The notes beneath the pieces are model-generated. The model had not been told where the DNA came from. It made no database searches and worked only from the letters and a program-made list of their open reading frames with translations. DNA of 64,000 nt from Monodelphis domestica (lineage: Eukaryota; Chordata; Mammalia; Didelphimorphia; Didelphidae): the NCBI RefSeq assembly GCF_027887165.1, contig NC_077229.1, positions 206,845,753-206,909,752 on the forward strand, given 5' to 3'. A program made the position numbers and the translations under genes. Positions 33,836-45,885 of the stretch are shown in pieces. How positions within the stretch are numbered: the stretch's first letter is position 1; each line of letters begins with the position of its first letter.

Positions 33836-35142
33836 TAGCATGAACTAATATAATAGAAATGACAATCGTGCCTGAACTAATTTACTCATTCAGTGCCATA
33901 CCTATCAAACTGCCAAAACACTTTCAATTATAATTAGAAAAAAATTATAACAAAGTTGATATAGAAGAACTAAAGATCAAGAATGTCAAAGGAACTAATA
34001 AAAGAAAATGTGAAGGATGGTGGCCTAGCAGTACCAGATCTTAAACTGTACTATAAAGCACTGATCATCAAAACAATATGGTACTGGCTAAGAGACAGAA
34101 GGGCAGATCAATGGAATAGACTAGGGGTAAATTACCTCAGCAAGCTAGCATTTGATAAACCCAAAGATGTCCCAGCTTTTGGGACAAGAACTCATCATTT
34201 GACAAAAACTGCTTGGAAAACTGGAAACAAATATGGAAAAAAATTAGGTTTAGATCAACATCTCACACAAGATAAGTTCAAAATGGGAAAATGACTTAAA
34301 TATAAAGAGTAAAATCATAAATAAATTAGGTAAACATAGAATAGTATATTTGTCAGAACTATGGGAAAGGAAGGAATTTAAGACCAGTCAAGAGATAGAG
34401 AACATTACAAGACATAAAAATGAATGATTTTGATTATATTAAATTAAAAAGGGGGTTGTTTAAAGAAAACCAATGCAACCAAAATTAGAAGGGAAGCAAA
34501 ACAAACTGGGAAAATTTATAACAAAATTCTCTGACAAAGATCAATTTCCAAAATTTATAAGGAATTAAGTCAAATTTATAAGAAATCAAGACATTCCTAA
34601 ATTGACAATTGGTCAAGGGACTGGAATAGGTAGTTTTCAGATGCAGAAATCAAAACTATCCATAATCATATGAAAATGTGTTCTAAATCCCATCTGATTA
34701 GAGAAATGAAAATAAAAACAACTCTGAGGTATCTCCCCACACCTAGAAGGTTGGCCAATATGACAGCAAAGGAAAAAAAAATAAATGTTGGAGGGGATGT
34801 GACAAAATTAGGACACTAATGCATTGCTGGTGGACTTGGGAATTGATTCAATCATTCTGGAAGGCAATTTCTAATTATGCCCAAAGGGTTTTTAAAAGAA
34901 TGCCTGCCCTTTGATCCAGCAATACCACTAGTAGGTTTATACCCCAAAGATATAATAAAAATGATTGTACAAAAATATTCATAGCTGTACATTGTGGTGG
35001 CAAAAAATTGGAAAATGAGGGGTGCCCATCGATTGGGGAATGGCTGAACAAATTGTGGTATATGATGGTGATGGAATACTAGTGTGCTATAAGGAATGAT
35101 GAGCTGCTTGATTTCTATATGAACTGGAAATACTCCATGAAC

Positions 35143-35146
35143 TGAC
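35143..35146 (+). repeat. LTR target duplication, left (TGAC)
   Basis: TGAC directly before the LTR, repeated at 36126-36129. Four bases fit gammaretrovirus-type integration. Confidence 0.75.
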
Positions 35147-36125
35147 TGTAAACCTCAAAATTTCTTAGACTTATAAATGTTGGAAATTTCACCATTGGGA
35201 AATTTCATACTTGAAAAATTCCCTATTGATAGTGGGTCTTGGCTATTGGAATGTGAACCCCTTTGGCATGAGAGTTTCCCCCTCCTCCCTTCTTAAGATT
35301 ACTTTAGGACAGAAACCTTTTGCTGAACAATGGAAAGGACTTTGACCTATGCTTAAGCATAGAACAGGAATTTCTTTGAGTCATGATTGATTTTGGAATT
35401 GATACAATGGAGATACTTGGAATCAATCTCCACCCTACTCAGTCCTAACAGGATTGAGGAAGGGCTGCAGCATAGATCAAAATTTAATTATTCCAATCTC
35501 TACCCGACTCAGGTTAACAGGATTTAGGAAGGGCTGTAGCAAAGGATCAAAGATTTAATTATTTGAAAATATGACCTTCAACAGACTTGTGCAAAGCCAG
35601 AGACCTCTGGGCGGTCCTGGGTTAAGCTAGAGCCTCCATTGGCACAGGGAAATTGATGGACGGTGATTGGTAGATGGGAGAACTGAGGGGAGGCAACTTG
35701 GATGGTTTCCTTAAAGATAGAGGGCTCTGAAGACTCAGGGGTTTTTTTAGGAGTTTGTCGGAGTGGTTGCAGTGTGCTCTGAGAAGCTTGCTCTGAAGGA
35801 AGCTGAAGGTGGGGGCTCTGAGACTGTTTCTCCATTTTGGTCACGTGAGTAATAGGGACTGATCTCCTTTCTTTGCCCCAGCTATCTAAGGGCTTGGGCC
35901 TTTTGGCCCAGCCTAAACAGAAGGGGTATTTAAGCCCTATTCCCTTCTCTCCCCTTTCTCTCTACCTCTATCTATCTCTAATTCCTTTCTTCCTCCTGTT
36001 TGTAATTAAAACTCCATAAAAGGTTGACGGCTGACTTGAGTTTTCATTTAGGAATTACATAGCTGAATTCCTTGGCGCCTTAAATTAATATATATCAGTT
36101 TTTTAAAAGTGATTTCCTTGTCACA
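35147..36125 (+). mobile_element. Solo LTR, class I-like
   Basis: The LTR starts TGTAAACCTC and ends CTTGTCACA, 979 bp, with TGAC on both sides, and splits an L1 at a known site. Inside are a TATA-like TATTTAAG (35927-35934) and an ATTAAA signal (36005-36010), spaced as in a U3-R-U5 layout. No internal retroviral sequence remains, so it is a solo LTR left by recombination between two LTRs. It is younger than the L1 it interrupts. Confidence 0.85.
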
Positions 36126-36129
36126 TGAC
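36126..36129 (+). repeat. LTR target duplication, right (TGAC)
   Basis: Second copy of the 4-bp target. The L1 continues at once with GTGGAGTGAAATGAG. Confidence 0.75.
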
Positions 36130-36539
36130 GTGGAGTGAAATGAGTGAACCAGGAGAATATTATACACAATAACAGAAACATTGTGGGATGATCATACATA
36201 ATACTGCTACTAATAGCAATGCAATGATCTAGGACAATTCTGAGGGACTTATGAAAAAAAAAACACTATCCACATCAGGAGAAAGAACTGTGGGAATAGA
36301 AATACAGAAGAAAAACATATGATTTATCACTTCTTTATATGCACATATGATTTGGAGTTTTGGTTTTAAAAGGAATAATTTGGAAATAGGTTGTGAGTGA
36401 TAATACATGTATTGCCCAACAAAATTACTTGTCAGGTCCCAGAGGGGGAAGAGAAGAGGGGAGAGAGAGAACATGAATCACATAACCATGGGAAAATATT
36501 TAAAAATAAATGGATAAATATTAACAAAATAATCTTTAC

Positions 36540-36705
36540 AGAAACACTGTTGAGTAAATTTTATAATTATTTCCATTTTACTGCTGAGGAAACTGAAATT
36601 GAGTCAGGTTAGTTGACTTGCCCTAGCTCACACAGCTTCCAAATGGCTGAGGCAGGGATTGGAACTCATATGTTTCTGACTCCAAGTCTAGCAAATCCCT
36701 ATCAC
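36540..36705 (-). mobile_element. CORE-SINE
   Basis: CCATTTTACTGCTGAGGAAA, TTAGTTGACTTGCCCTAGC, CACACAGCTTCC and GCAGGGATTGGAACTC. Reversed. Confidence 0.75.
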
Positions 36706-36960
36706 TTAGCATAATATTTGGCATATAGTAATTTCTTAATTAGTATTTGACTAACTGACAGTAATGGAAGGAATGAGGCAGTAGTGGCACTGATAACAAA
36801 AAAGAAAATAAAAATGTTAATGAAATATTTTAAATTATAGAGAAGGGAGAAGAAAGTGTGAATAGAAACAGATGAGCAATAACATGCCAGAACTATTGTA
36901 TTAAATTCCACATATACCTTTAAGAATCAAGCTTTACATTTCAAAGATTAATGCTTTCAC
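36706..36960. other. Possible L2-end trace
   Basis: ATATTTGGCATATAGTAATT with TTAGTATTTGACTAACTGAC (36712-36762) resembles a short L2 3' end. The rest is unrecognised. Confidence 0.35.
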
Positions 36961-36977
36961 ACATATATATATGTGTG

Positions 36978-37015
<38 letters not shown>
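36961..37015. repeat. AT/TG microsatellite
   Basis: ATATAT units with a GTGTG interruption. Confidence 0.95.
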
Positions 37016-37016
<1 letters not shown>

Positions 37017-37139
37017 TCTTTTTGTTCTTTGTTTAGAAAATAGTTGTTTATTGATATTTGGCAAAGTTCATGATAATAATATAATACCTTAACCTCCTTC
37101 AGAGATACATATCTATCAGCCATAACATTATTTTAAAAA

Positions 37140-37325
37140 ATAATTCATACTATCTTCCTTAGTATCAGTTCTAAGACAAGAGAGGAAAGGGCTAGGCAAT
37201 CAGGGTTAAATGATGTGCCCAGGGTCTCACATTTAAGAAGTATCTGAGGCCAGCTTTGAACCCAGGTCTTCCTGACTCCAGACTTACCTCTATATTATAT
37301 TATATTATATATTATATTATACCTC
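37140..37325 (-). mobile_element. SINE-B fragment with TATAT-rich end
   Basis: TTAGTATCAGTTCTAAGACA, GGGCTAGGCAATCAGGG, AATGATGTGCCCAGGGTC and CCAGGTCTTCCTGACTCC. A TATTATAT repeat covers 37288-37322 at its head end. Confidence 0.7.
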
Positions 37326-37469
37326 TATATTTAGTATATTTACCTAGCTAACCCTCAAGTATAAAATCATCAAGAAGAAACCTATGACCAAATCTGTTAA
37401 GAGATTTTTCTAGCACCATGAAATCAAAGCTTAATTGGCAAAATATGTTTCTTATTACGGTTCAGGGAA

Positions 37470-38270
37470 CCACCATTTGTACCCTCAGTGTCATACTCAA
37501 TTCCTAAGTCTCACTCCATAATCCAATCAGTTGCCAAATCTTGGATTTCAATATGCAACATCTTTTTCATAGTCCTCTTCTCTCTTCTCATATAGCTACT
37601 ACCTAGTTCAAGACCATATCACCTCTCTTCTAGACTATCTATAATAGCCTTTTCTATTTGTCTCCCTGCTTCAAGTGTCTACTAATTCTAATCTGAGGCA
37701 TTCAGGGAGGGCCAGTACCTCTGGTAGGAGAGTGTGCCAATATTTTTTCAGGGCTACTCACCCACCTTGGTGTCCTGTCATTTAACTCTCACCTGGGGCT
37801 CCAAGTAGCTATAGCATGAGTAGCAGGGCCCACATCATGGTAAGACCATCTCAGCAGACAGGCCAAAACAGTAAGTTTGAGCATAGCTAGGGGGAAATTG
37901 GTCAGTGATTTAGGAGGATGTCTACAAGCATGTGAAGAAATGTCAAGGGGGAATGGGTATGAAAAATAAACTTGTTGCAATGGCCATGAAGGTGGCTGAA
38001 GCACAGTGCTTAGAGCTTGATCCAATAAAGAAGACCAAGGTCATCTCCTGCATCCTTGGCCATAGCTGGTGGTCTTCACCTCATTTTGACACTGGACTCC
38101 AATAATTCTGAAATAAAAAGTAAGGCTGATAACTCTATACAACTCTGCCTCACTTGAATCAAGTTCATCTGCAAGTCAAGACATCACCCGTTTTTGTCTT
38201 AGGATCCTTGGTGCTAAGCAAAGTGTCTAGAATTAGTTGGCGCTTAATAATTGCTCAATTTATTGCCTAG
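37470..38270 (+). mobile_element. L2, split by SINE-C
   Basis: Left part: CATAATCCAATCAGTTGCC, CACCTCTCTTCTAGACTATC, GTCTCCCTGCTTCAAGTG. The L2 terminus resumes near 38195 with CCTTGGTGCTAAGCAAAGTG and GGCGCTTAATAATTGCTC. Confidence 0.75.
37695..38190 (+). mobile_element. SINE-C inserted in L2
   Basis: A body of about 495 bp with TTTTCAGGGCTACTCACCC, CCTGGGGCTCCAAGTAGC, AAGAAGACCAAGGTCATCTC, CTGCCTCACTTGAATC and GCAAGTCAAGACATCACCC. It is a marsupial-type dispersed repeat without a CORE segment. A second partial copy is at 56640. Confidence 0.65.
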
Positions 38271-38274
38271 TTGA

Positions 38275-39590
38275 ACACATTTTAAACAATTGGCAATTGC
38301 CCAATGAATGTACAATTTTGGAATTCTAGAATGAATGGCAATAGATTTGAAAATTGTCCTAACAAAACCCAAATTATCTGAATGAAACATAGGATCCAAA
38401 ATCCTAGAGCAGTTATAGAAAAATGAATATTTTCCTTTAAAAAAGGGAAACCTAATTGATAGTCATTCTTAGAGCACATTACAAACTGATTAAAAACTTA
38501 CAAAATTACTTTTGATGTAAGCATACATCATTTTTTCCAGTGATTTTAAAGTCTCACAATAGTTAAATGTGATTAGAGTTCTGAAATGTAACCAAGATTA
38601 GTTTACCCCTAGATGGAGCCTATGAAATAGCTAAGATCCAACATTAAAATCAAAAGGATATTCCTGTGTTATATTCATACATACTCAGCCAACAATATGT
38701 TGTAAAAGAAGCATTGAATTATGGTGATTTGTTTATGGAAAGTGAGAGGGATATATTTAGTATTAGATTATCACTATTAGAAATCATGAAGTATTTTCCT
38801 TGAGGATTCTGAGTTTAGTGATCAAATCAAATTATCTAAGAAAGTAGTAGAAACTGTTGAATTCATTAGTGCAGGCACTAGAAATTTAGTGTCTCTCACC
38901 TACTTAGAAAACAGATCCTGATCCCTTAAATTATACATCAGAAGGTCACTGAATCCTCATATTACAAATACAACCTTCAAAATAAAAAACAAAGAACTCA
39001 TCTGATAAATTGTATTAAAACTGAAATATTATACTGAATTGTGTGTTATCTTCTATAGCAGAGATATAACATTGATTCATGAAAAAATTAAGAACAACAT
39101 TCGTAATAAGAGTTCTCCACATTAAACACTCATATTCTCCAAGCTAAATGGAAGAAAAAGCTTTTATAATATGGAGACCTAGCAGAGGGAATCGCAATCA
39201 TGAGGAACCAGAGTAAAGCATACATATGTCATCTTTGTTATACTGTCTGCTGTTGAAGTTGTACTGAGGACTTTGCTAGTAAATTTACAGAAGATGAACT
39301 TATATTGTAATACTTTTATTTATCTACTACATGGCTATTTTTAATATGTAATAATCTATATAGCATATTAAATGTAAAAGATAATAACAGGATGAAGTTT
39401 TATCTCTGAATTCTATCAAAAAGGATGAGAAGAATGAGGTCATAATAGAGTAGAAGAAATTAAAACTTTGTAGAGACAGGCTAGGGTACATGATGATTCT
39501 GTCATCCTAGCTTTTTTAGTAGATGCCCTAAAGTAGCTGTCAGTGTGACCATCAAAGATACCTTCTTGTCCCACTTTAATTTACTGATAT
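38275..39590. other. No recognised element
   Basis: About 1.3 kb of AT-rich sequence without a repeat or exon that I can support. Confidence 0.4.
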
Positions 39591-39594
39591 GATT

Positions 39595-39790
39595 TTAAAC
39601 TCATACTTTTTGTCTTAGAATCAATACTGTGTATTGGTTCCAAGGCAAAAGAGTGATAAGGGCTAGGTAATGGGGGTTAAGTGACTTGTTCAGGGTCACA
39701 CAGCTAGGAAGTGTCTGAGGACAGATTTAAACCTAGGATCTCCCATCTCTAGGTCTGACTATCTACTGAGTTACCTAGCTACCCCACCCC
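39595..39790 (-). mobile_element. SINE-B
   Basis: AATACTGTGTATTGGTTCC, GTAATGGGGGTTAAGTGAC, CACACAGCTAGGAAGTGTC and CTACTGAGTTACCTAGCTAC. Full length, reversed. Confidence 0.92.
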
Positions 39791-39819
39791 CCCAACTCAA
39801 CTATTCTTTTAAAAATGTA

Positions 39820-40008
39820 AAAAGCAGGAACAACTAGGTAGCTCAATGGATAGAATGCTAGACTTGGAGTCCAGAGGGCCCAGGTACAAATCTGGCCTTA
39901 GATACTTCTTAGCTGTCTGCTACTGAGCAAGTTAGTTAACACCATTTACCTGGCACTCAACCTTCTGTCCTAAAGCTGTTACTGAAAAAGAAATGAAGGG
40001 TTTAAAAA
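39820..40008 (+). mobile_element. SINE-B, opposite orientation
   Basis: CAACTAGGTAGCTCAATGGA, CTTGGAGTCCAGAGGGCCC, CAAATCTGGCCTTAGATAC, then AGCTGTTACTGAAAAAG. It faces the copy just upstream, making an inverted pair. Confidence 0.8.
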
Positions 40009-40009
40009 A

Positions 40010-41090
40010 ATAAAAGTATAAAAAGCCATCTCTTTAACCATTTAGATATTAGTTTATAGAATAGTATTAGGTATAAAACTCTAATAGCAGGATAATTACT
40101 TGTTCTTGAATAATATCTATCTGATTTACACAAAAGAAAAGAATGGAATAACAATTATCACTCTAGTAATTTATCAACAATTAACTTTTAATAAAAGTAT
40201 TATTACTTTTTATCAATTAACTATAATAATTGGCATAATTTATTATCAACTATTATTATTATTATTGGTTATTACTGCTAGTCATTACAGTTTTATATTT
40301 TATATTACATTCCTTTACTTTTTGATCCACTTTAATGTTGCTTTTAAATAAAACATACTTATATTATTCAGGGATGTAGCAAAGTAAAACCAAGGACTAT
40401 GAATGTGGTACTAAATATGAAATATGCACATCTATTGAATGTATTATATTTTTACATGAATTAAAAATTATCTTTCTTTGAATTTAGTAGAAAAATTTCT
40501 ACCAGAAAGTTGTAAAATTTTTTAAATAGAACCTGAATGAGGCAAAATTGTGAGGTAGGCAAAGTTTGTTTTTGGCACTCTCTCCATACTCTTTTATCAT
40601 TCCTTTTCTTTTTATCATCCCTGGCACCTGTCCTGATTTTTCATTTTAGGGCCAAATTTTTTTCTTTCCTAGTTATCAACTAAGTTTATTAAGGTATTAA
40701 CTGATTTTACTTAGGCTGATGCCTCTCCTTCAGTGTTTACCTTTCAATGATGAACTCTTAAAGATGGAAAAGTTTATGAGTTTCTAACAAATCCTATCTA
40801 AGGATGGAACTTAAGGAACTTTGTAAGGAAGACATTTTGTTCAACCAGAGCCACTTGAGTTACATTATGTGGGGGTTTTATTTTCATAATATGTTGATGT
40901 GTTGTTAGAAATATTGAAAAATCTAAATCCTACTTTAAAAAATTAATATCTTATGAATTAAAATTGTCTATTGTTTTTATTAATTTTCAATGAATCTGCA
41001 TTTTTCTAACTAAAGGATATAATTTACAAATAGATACAATTTACCTTGCATTTTCCTATGCATATTCCTTTAATTTATTCATTCTTTCTT
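40010..41090. other. AT-rich, no element recognised
   Basis: 40140-40340 is dominated by ATTATT and TAATTA motifs. No family assigned. Confidence 0.4.
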
Positions 41091-41094
41091 TCCT

Positions 41095-41448
41095 TCCTTC
41101 CTTTCTTTTTTCCTTTCCTGAGGCTGTTCTTAAATCTCTTCCTTTGGAATGAGATGTGGTGAGTGAAAAGAGCTGACTCCTTCCTGGATTTTCTAAAAAT
41201 TACTAGCCTCAGGAGAGACCTACCTCTTGAGAGACACATCCGAGGCATCTCTGGTTAAGGAGTAAACTTCCCTGCCTGGTTTGAGTCAGGGGTCAGAGTA
41301 TATTACTTAGTGCTTAGGCTAGATATCTTACCCTATCCTTTCTCTGATTTTCTAACTTCACTCTTTCTATATTTTGTAAATAAATTGTAAATAATTCCTG
41401 GAAACCCTATTTTAAATATGATCCAATCCAACTTTTTCAACAATTAAC
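41095..41448 (+). mobile_element. Possible LTR
   Basis: Mixed-composition block between AT-rich DNA and an L1, with AATAAA at 41379-41384 and an end near AACAATTAACA. No TATA box or target duplication confirmed. Confidence 0.3.
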
Positions 41449-41459
41449 ACTGTTCCCCC

Positions 41460-42730
41460 TTAGACATGTTACTCAGATTTTTTTTTACATTCAGTATTTC
41501 TTTCTATATTAACTTAGATTTTTTCCCAACATGACAAATTTCCTTTTAAGTTTCCTGGTTTGTTGGCATGTGTTTATGTAATACTAGCTTTTGATTAACT
41601 TTTCCTTTTGTTTTTCAATATCTTTTTCATTTTTGACTAAGTTAATCTGATTTTCATTTGTTATTTTAAAAATAAAATGAACCAATTTCTTGTCTATTTT
41701 ACTGACTTTTTATAATCTCAGTTGATACTTTCATGTATTCTATTTTGTTTGATTTTCAGAACTTAAATTTTTTTGCCTTTAAATGTTGTTAAACTTCTAG
41801 TTTTATGTTGAATTCATTTCTTCTTTCTCCATTTTTATGTAAGTAATAAGAGAAATGTATTTTTTCTAAGGGCTGCTTTGCCTGCATGCATCCCATAGAA
41901 TTTGGTATATTATTTCCTTCTTTTAATTTTCTTTGGTAAAATGCTTTATTGTTCTTTCAATTCATTTTTAGGCCTAATAAGTCTTTAGAATTATATTATA
42001 TAGTCAGATTTATTTCTCAATCCATTTGTCCCATTTCACTTATCCAATAAAATCATTATTGTTTCTCCAAAGAATGAGTTTAAAACTCTGTCATTTATTT
42101 GAGTTATTTTCTATCCACATTTATAGTCACTTGTTGTAAAGATGTCAAGTTCTAATGATGTGTGTGTGTATTCCTTACAGTCCCCATTCACTAACCTACA
42201 ATAGTTTGCTATGAGTAATTTTTCTAATATTCTATTCAGATATTTCACTGATTTCTTATTTATTTCTCTCTTAGATTTTTCTAGATCTAAAGGGAACAAT
42301 TTGAAGACTAACAATTATTGTTTTCCTATCTAGTTATTGTTTTAAATCAATATACTTTTCATTTAAGTTTCTTGTTTCTCTTTCTCATTCCATCCTTGGG
42401 ATAGTCCTTCTTGTATTTATTTTCTGTTCTCTTTATAAAACACTCAGATCCTATATTTGCCTTTTTAAAATTTTTCCTTTTATCCTTTGAGAAGATAGGA
42501 TATTAAGGTAATAGTATTCTCTTCTTTCCCTTTCAAGATGTTTGATTGTCATTTAGCCCTTTCAGATGACTCAAACTCTTTCCCTTTCTAGGTTTTTCTT
42601 TTGCCTGCATTTTTCCCCTCTTCTATTTTTGTCATTTCCCCTTTTATTTCCTTTATTTTCTTTTGCATTCTCTTTTCTTTTTCCCCTCCTCTTCCTTTCT
42701 TTTCCCTAGATTGGATCTCTCTATCTCATC
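41460..42730 (-). mobile_element. L1 ORF2 and flanking, diverged
   Basis: The reversed L1 ORF2 middle and N-terminal region is recognisable by AGGGCTGCTTTGCCTGCATG, CATCCCATAGAATTTGGTAT and a long T/C-rich stretch towards 42700. No open frame is left. It has neither 5' nor 3' terminus. Confidence 0.6.
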
Positions 42731-42734
42731 CAAG

Positions 42735-43560
42735 CTAAAATTAGTCACTTATAGGCCTGATCCTACTACTGACCAACATAAGAGCTTATTTGCCTAATAG
42801 ACTGAGCAGTCATTACTGTAAAAGATTACAGGACATGGAATATGATTTAATAGAAATTAAAGGAGCTAATATTACAACCCAGAATAACTTACCCACTAAA
42901 ATTGGATTTAATCCTGTGGGGGAAAAGTGGCTGTTTAATGAAATAGAGAGTTTTTTATTAATTTCTCCTTTTTATATTTAAGAGGAAAAGGAGCAATAAT
43001 AATTTTCAATAAAAGACTCCTTGCTGTGTGGTTTAGAAGTTGGAGACCCCTTACTGTGCCACTTGGAAGTTGGTGACAGTTAGAAGGGTATGGCTGAGTG
43101 GGGTTAGTAAGTTGCAGACTTTTGGAAAGCGCTTTTGTCTCTGGGTCCCCTGGGAGAGGAGTGTGGGACTTGCTCTCTCTGAGACTGTGAGGAGACTGAG
43201 AAATGGACTTAAGGTCTTAATAGCCTTATTAATTATTAATATTTTGGGTAGATAGGTAGATAGATAGTGGTTATAGTGTTAGATAGAAAGAGTAGGAGAG
43301 TAGATGAGGGTTTTGGTCTAGCAGAAGATATTGCCCTTTGAGGCAGATTGATTTAGGTTTTTCTAGAGAAATTTAATTAGGATTGGGATCTGGGGTATAG
43401 TTATAACATATTATAAGATTACTTTAATTTTCCTCCTTCCTATGTCCTACCCATATTTCCTAATAAAAAACTAAGCATTTTGTGTTTAATAAACTATGCA
43501 CTAGCTTTTGTTCAAAATCCTACCCCCTCCAAAATTTAACCCTTTACAAAGGTAAACATG
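42735..43560 (+). mobile_element. LTR-like element with promoter layout
   Basis: A TATA-like TATATTTAAG at 42972-42981 and an AATAAA at 43008-43013 are close together. A U5-like block follows, with two imperfect 30-bp direct repeats (43017-43046, 43047-43076). A short frame at 42790-42981 upstream has no recognised product. The interval up to 43560 may be internal sequence. Termini are not resolved. Confidence 0.35.
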
Positions 43561-44435
43561 AGTGAAAAATTAAAAGGAAATTAATAAGATAAAACTGTTT
43601 ACATTCCCAAGTGGGAAGTTGATAAATGTAACCTCTAAGAACTATATTATCATTAGAGCATTTAGAAGTCATCTGTTTATACAAATTCCTGTGAATTTGT
43701 AAGCCTCTTTATTGATATACCTTCTATTCCTGACTTATTACTTTGTGACATTTGACTTTTTGACTGAATTGGGGCATTTCTTTCTTCCATTCCATTTTTT
43801 AGCTTAAAGTCTTCTTGATTGATTTCCAGGCAAATATATATTCTTCCTAGCCCTTGTTAGATTAGGTTACATAGTCTCTATGCAATTTCCCAACATTTCT
43901 ATGTATTTTTAAGGTCAAGAATGTGGATCCAATGGACTCATTTTAACCATATGTTCACTCCATATAGTCCTTTTCTATTTTGAAACTCCATACTTCCAGT
44001 AATCTACAGTAATGAAAATAATACTGTACTCCCTTCCCAACTGACCTTTGTTGAACCAGTTCAACTCTACTTAGCCCTCTACAGTTGAATCCTTTAATCC
44101 CTTGTCATTTGAGGCCAAATCTAAATTCTAAATTATTTTCAAAATTTGCAGTCCATGTTCCTATTCATAAGCTGGTGAATGGAACTAGAAAGTCAGAAAA
44201 TTCTGTGGATTAGAATCACTACAAATTTTTATTCTCTACTTTCAGGTGGGCCAATATTATACAAAAGCTTTCATCATAGAAAAGCAATTCTTTTACTACT
44301 CCCTAAATAAGTTCTTTTGTCTCTTCATCACATTGGTTGCTCCAAATCTCCTCCTTCCTTAAGCCTTCCACAGGACTTCCTTTTTACAGACATTCTGCTG
44401 ATGATCAAGCCTTATACATGTCAGAAAAATAATGA
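43561..44435. other. No recognised element
   Basis: The right part may already be diverged L2 judging by pyrimidine-rich composition, but no landmark is secure. Confidence 0.35.
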
Positions 44436-44439
44436 AGCC

Positions 44440-45265
44440 ATTTGAAAAGAGGACCCTCTTTTCTTTTCATTTCATATCTCCCCAGCCTCATTCCCTATAA
44501 CCTCCTCTACAATAATCTCTGGTGATGAGGTGTTCCTTGTAGTTGCCAAAGTCAATTCTTCTACATATACTCATGATCTAATCTCTCGTGTTCTCCAAAA
44601 TATTCTCACTATCATCCCTTTTTTCCTAATCTTTAATCTGTCCCTATCTATTGACTTCTTCCAGTTTCTATGAAAGTGTCCATGTCTTCCCTGTTCTTAA
44701 AAACCATAACTTGATCCTGTCATCCTCACTTGCAATCTCTTCCTCTCAGTTTAACTTAAAAAAATTCTACCCTCACTGCCTCTACTTCCTTTCCTTTAAC
44801 TATCATCAAAACCCTCTACAATTTGTTTTCTGATCTTAACATTCAGCTGAAAAACATTCCCTCTGAATTTATCAATATCTCCTTAATTGTCAGATCTAAT
44901 GTCTTTTCTCACTCCTTAACCTTCTAAGTTCTAATGAAGTATGTCACTCCTTTTCCCCCTAAGAACCTCTAGTTTCTGAAATTTTGTGATAATATCTTAT
45001 CAGATGTCTCCTCTTCCCTAGATTACTGTTTCTTTTTATTTTCTCTTGCTGGATCTATATATATCAATATATCATACCCATCACACTGTTGGTACCTCAC
45101 AAAAATCTGTCTTGACTCATCTTTTTTCTCTCTATACTATCTCTTCCTTAGGTCATCAACTCCCATGGATTTAATTATCATCCACATGCACATGATTCTT
45201 ACATATACATATTCAGCACCAGGCTCTCCTGAGTGCCAGTTCTGAATCACTATCCCTTTCTTCAG
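44440..45265 (+). mobile_element. L2 ORF-region relic
   Basis: CTTGCTGGATCTATAT, GTTGGTACCTCACAAAAATC, GGTCATCAACTCCCATGG and TTTAATTATCATCCACATG follow L2 reverse-transcriptase order. No open frame remains. Confidence 0.7.
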
Positions 45266-45489
45266 CCCTTTTGCTTTGCCCTCTAACCAGCATAACTTGC
45301 ATTTTTGAACATATGGTTGCTTGTATGTAGAAGAAATACAGATATAATAGATTTTTTTTTGCAAGTCACTTGGATGTTTTTACTTGTCTTCTATTATCTC
45401 TAAAGCAAAGATCCTTAAATCTGTCATTCCGCTTCTAACTTTTACTGCCAATTGACGTAGCAAGTTGGTTTTCTTACTGAGGATTCCTA

Positions 45490-45885
45490 AATTAGTCTTA
45501 AAAAATTTAAATATATTTAATAGAATTTATTCCCAGGAAACTTAGTCATTCCCTCCCTTCCTGAACCCAGATATCACCTGACAAAAAGATATGTATATAT
45601 AGATTGTGTCTTTCATGTTTCTATTTTTCTGTTCATTCTCTGGAGGAAGACATTCACATGTTATTCTTCAAATAATAAATCTCCATCTGTATGTAATGTG
45701 CTATTGGTTCTATTCTTTTTATTCTTCATTACTTCATATAGATCTTTCATAGTTTTTTAATTATTTTGTTCATAATTACTTAGGGCATAGTAATATATCA
45801 TCACAATCATATACTCCTTGTCCAATCATTCCCTACTTGATGAACATCCCCTCAATTTCCAAATTATGGATTTATAATATAGATT
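45490..45885 (-). mobile_element. Old L1 3'-end fragment
   Basis: CTCTGGAGGAAGACATTCAC, CTTCATTACTTCATATAGAT, TTGTCCAATCATTCCCTAC and GAACATCCCCTCAATTTCC. Parallel to the relic at 1215. Confidence 0.7.

Larger units (their letters stand above)
33865..36535 (+). mobile_element. L1 3' half interrupted by a solo LTR
   Basis: Forward L1 with the ORF2 C-terminus at 33983-34294 (K-E-N-V-K-D-G-G-L-A-V-P-D, then T-I-W-Y-W-L-R-D-R-R-A-D-Q-W-N-R-L-G). It continues through the 3' landmarks CAATACCACTAGTAGG and CATCGATTGGGGAATGGCTG. The L1 breaks at 35146 and resumes after 36129 at GTGGAGTGAAATGAG, then AGGGACTTATG and GGAGAAAGAACTGTGGG, ending near 36535. Frames are disrupted and the copy is inactive. 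Same subfamily as the 7311 copy. Confidence 0.92.

Noticed and set aside
35578-35844. Proline/serine-rich 88-codon minus-strand frame
   Set aside because: It lies wholly inside the solo LTR, antisense to it. Composition follows the LTR sequence; no coding evidence.
43088-43135. tRNA-like stretch with an A-box-like TGGCTGAGTGG
   Set aside because: No B box follows and no cloverleaf can be drawn. It lies in LTR-like sequence.
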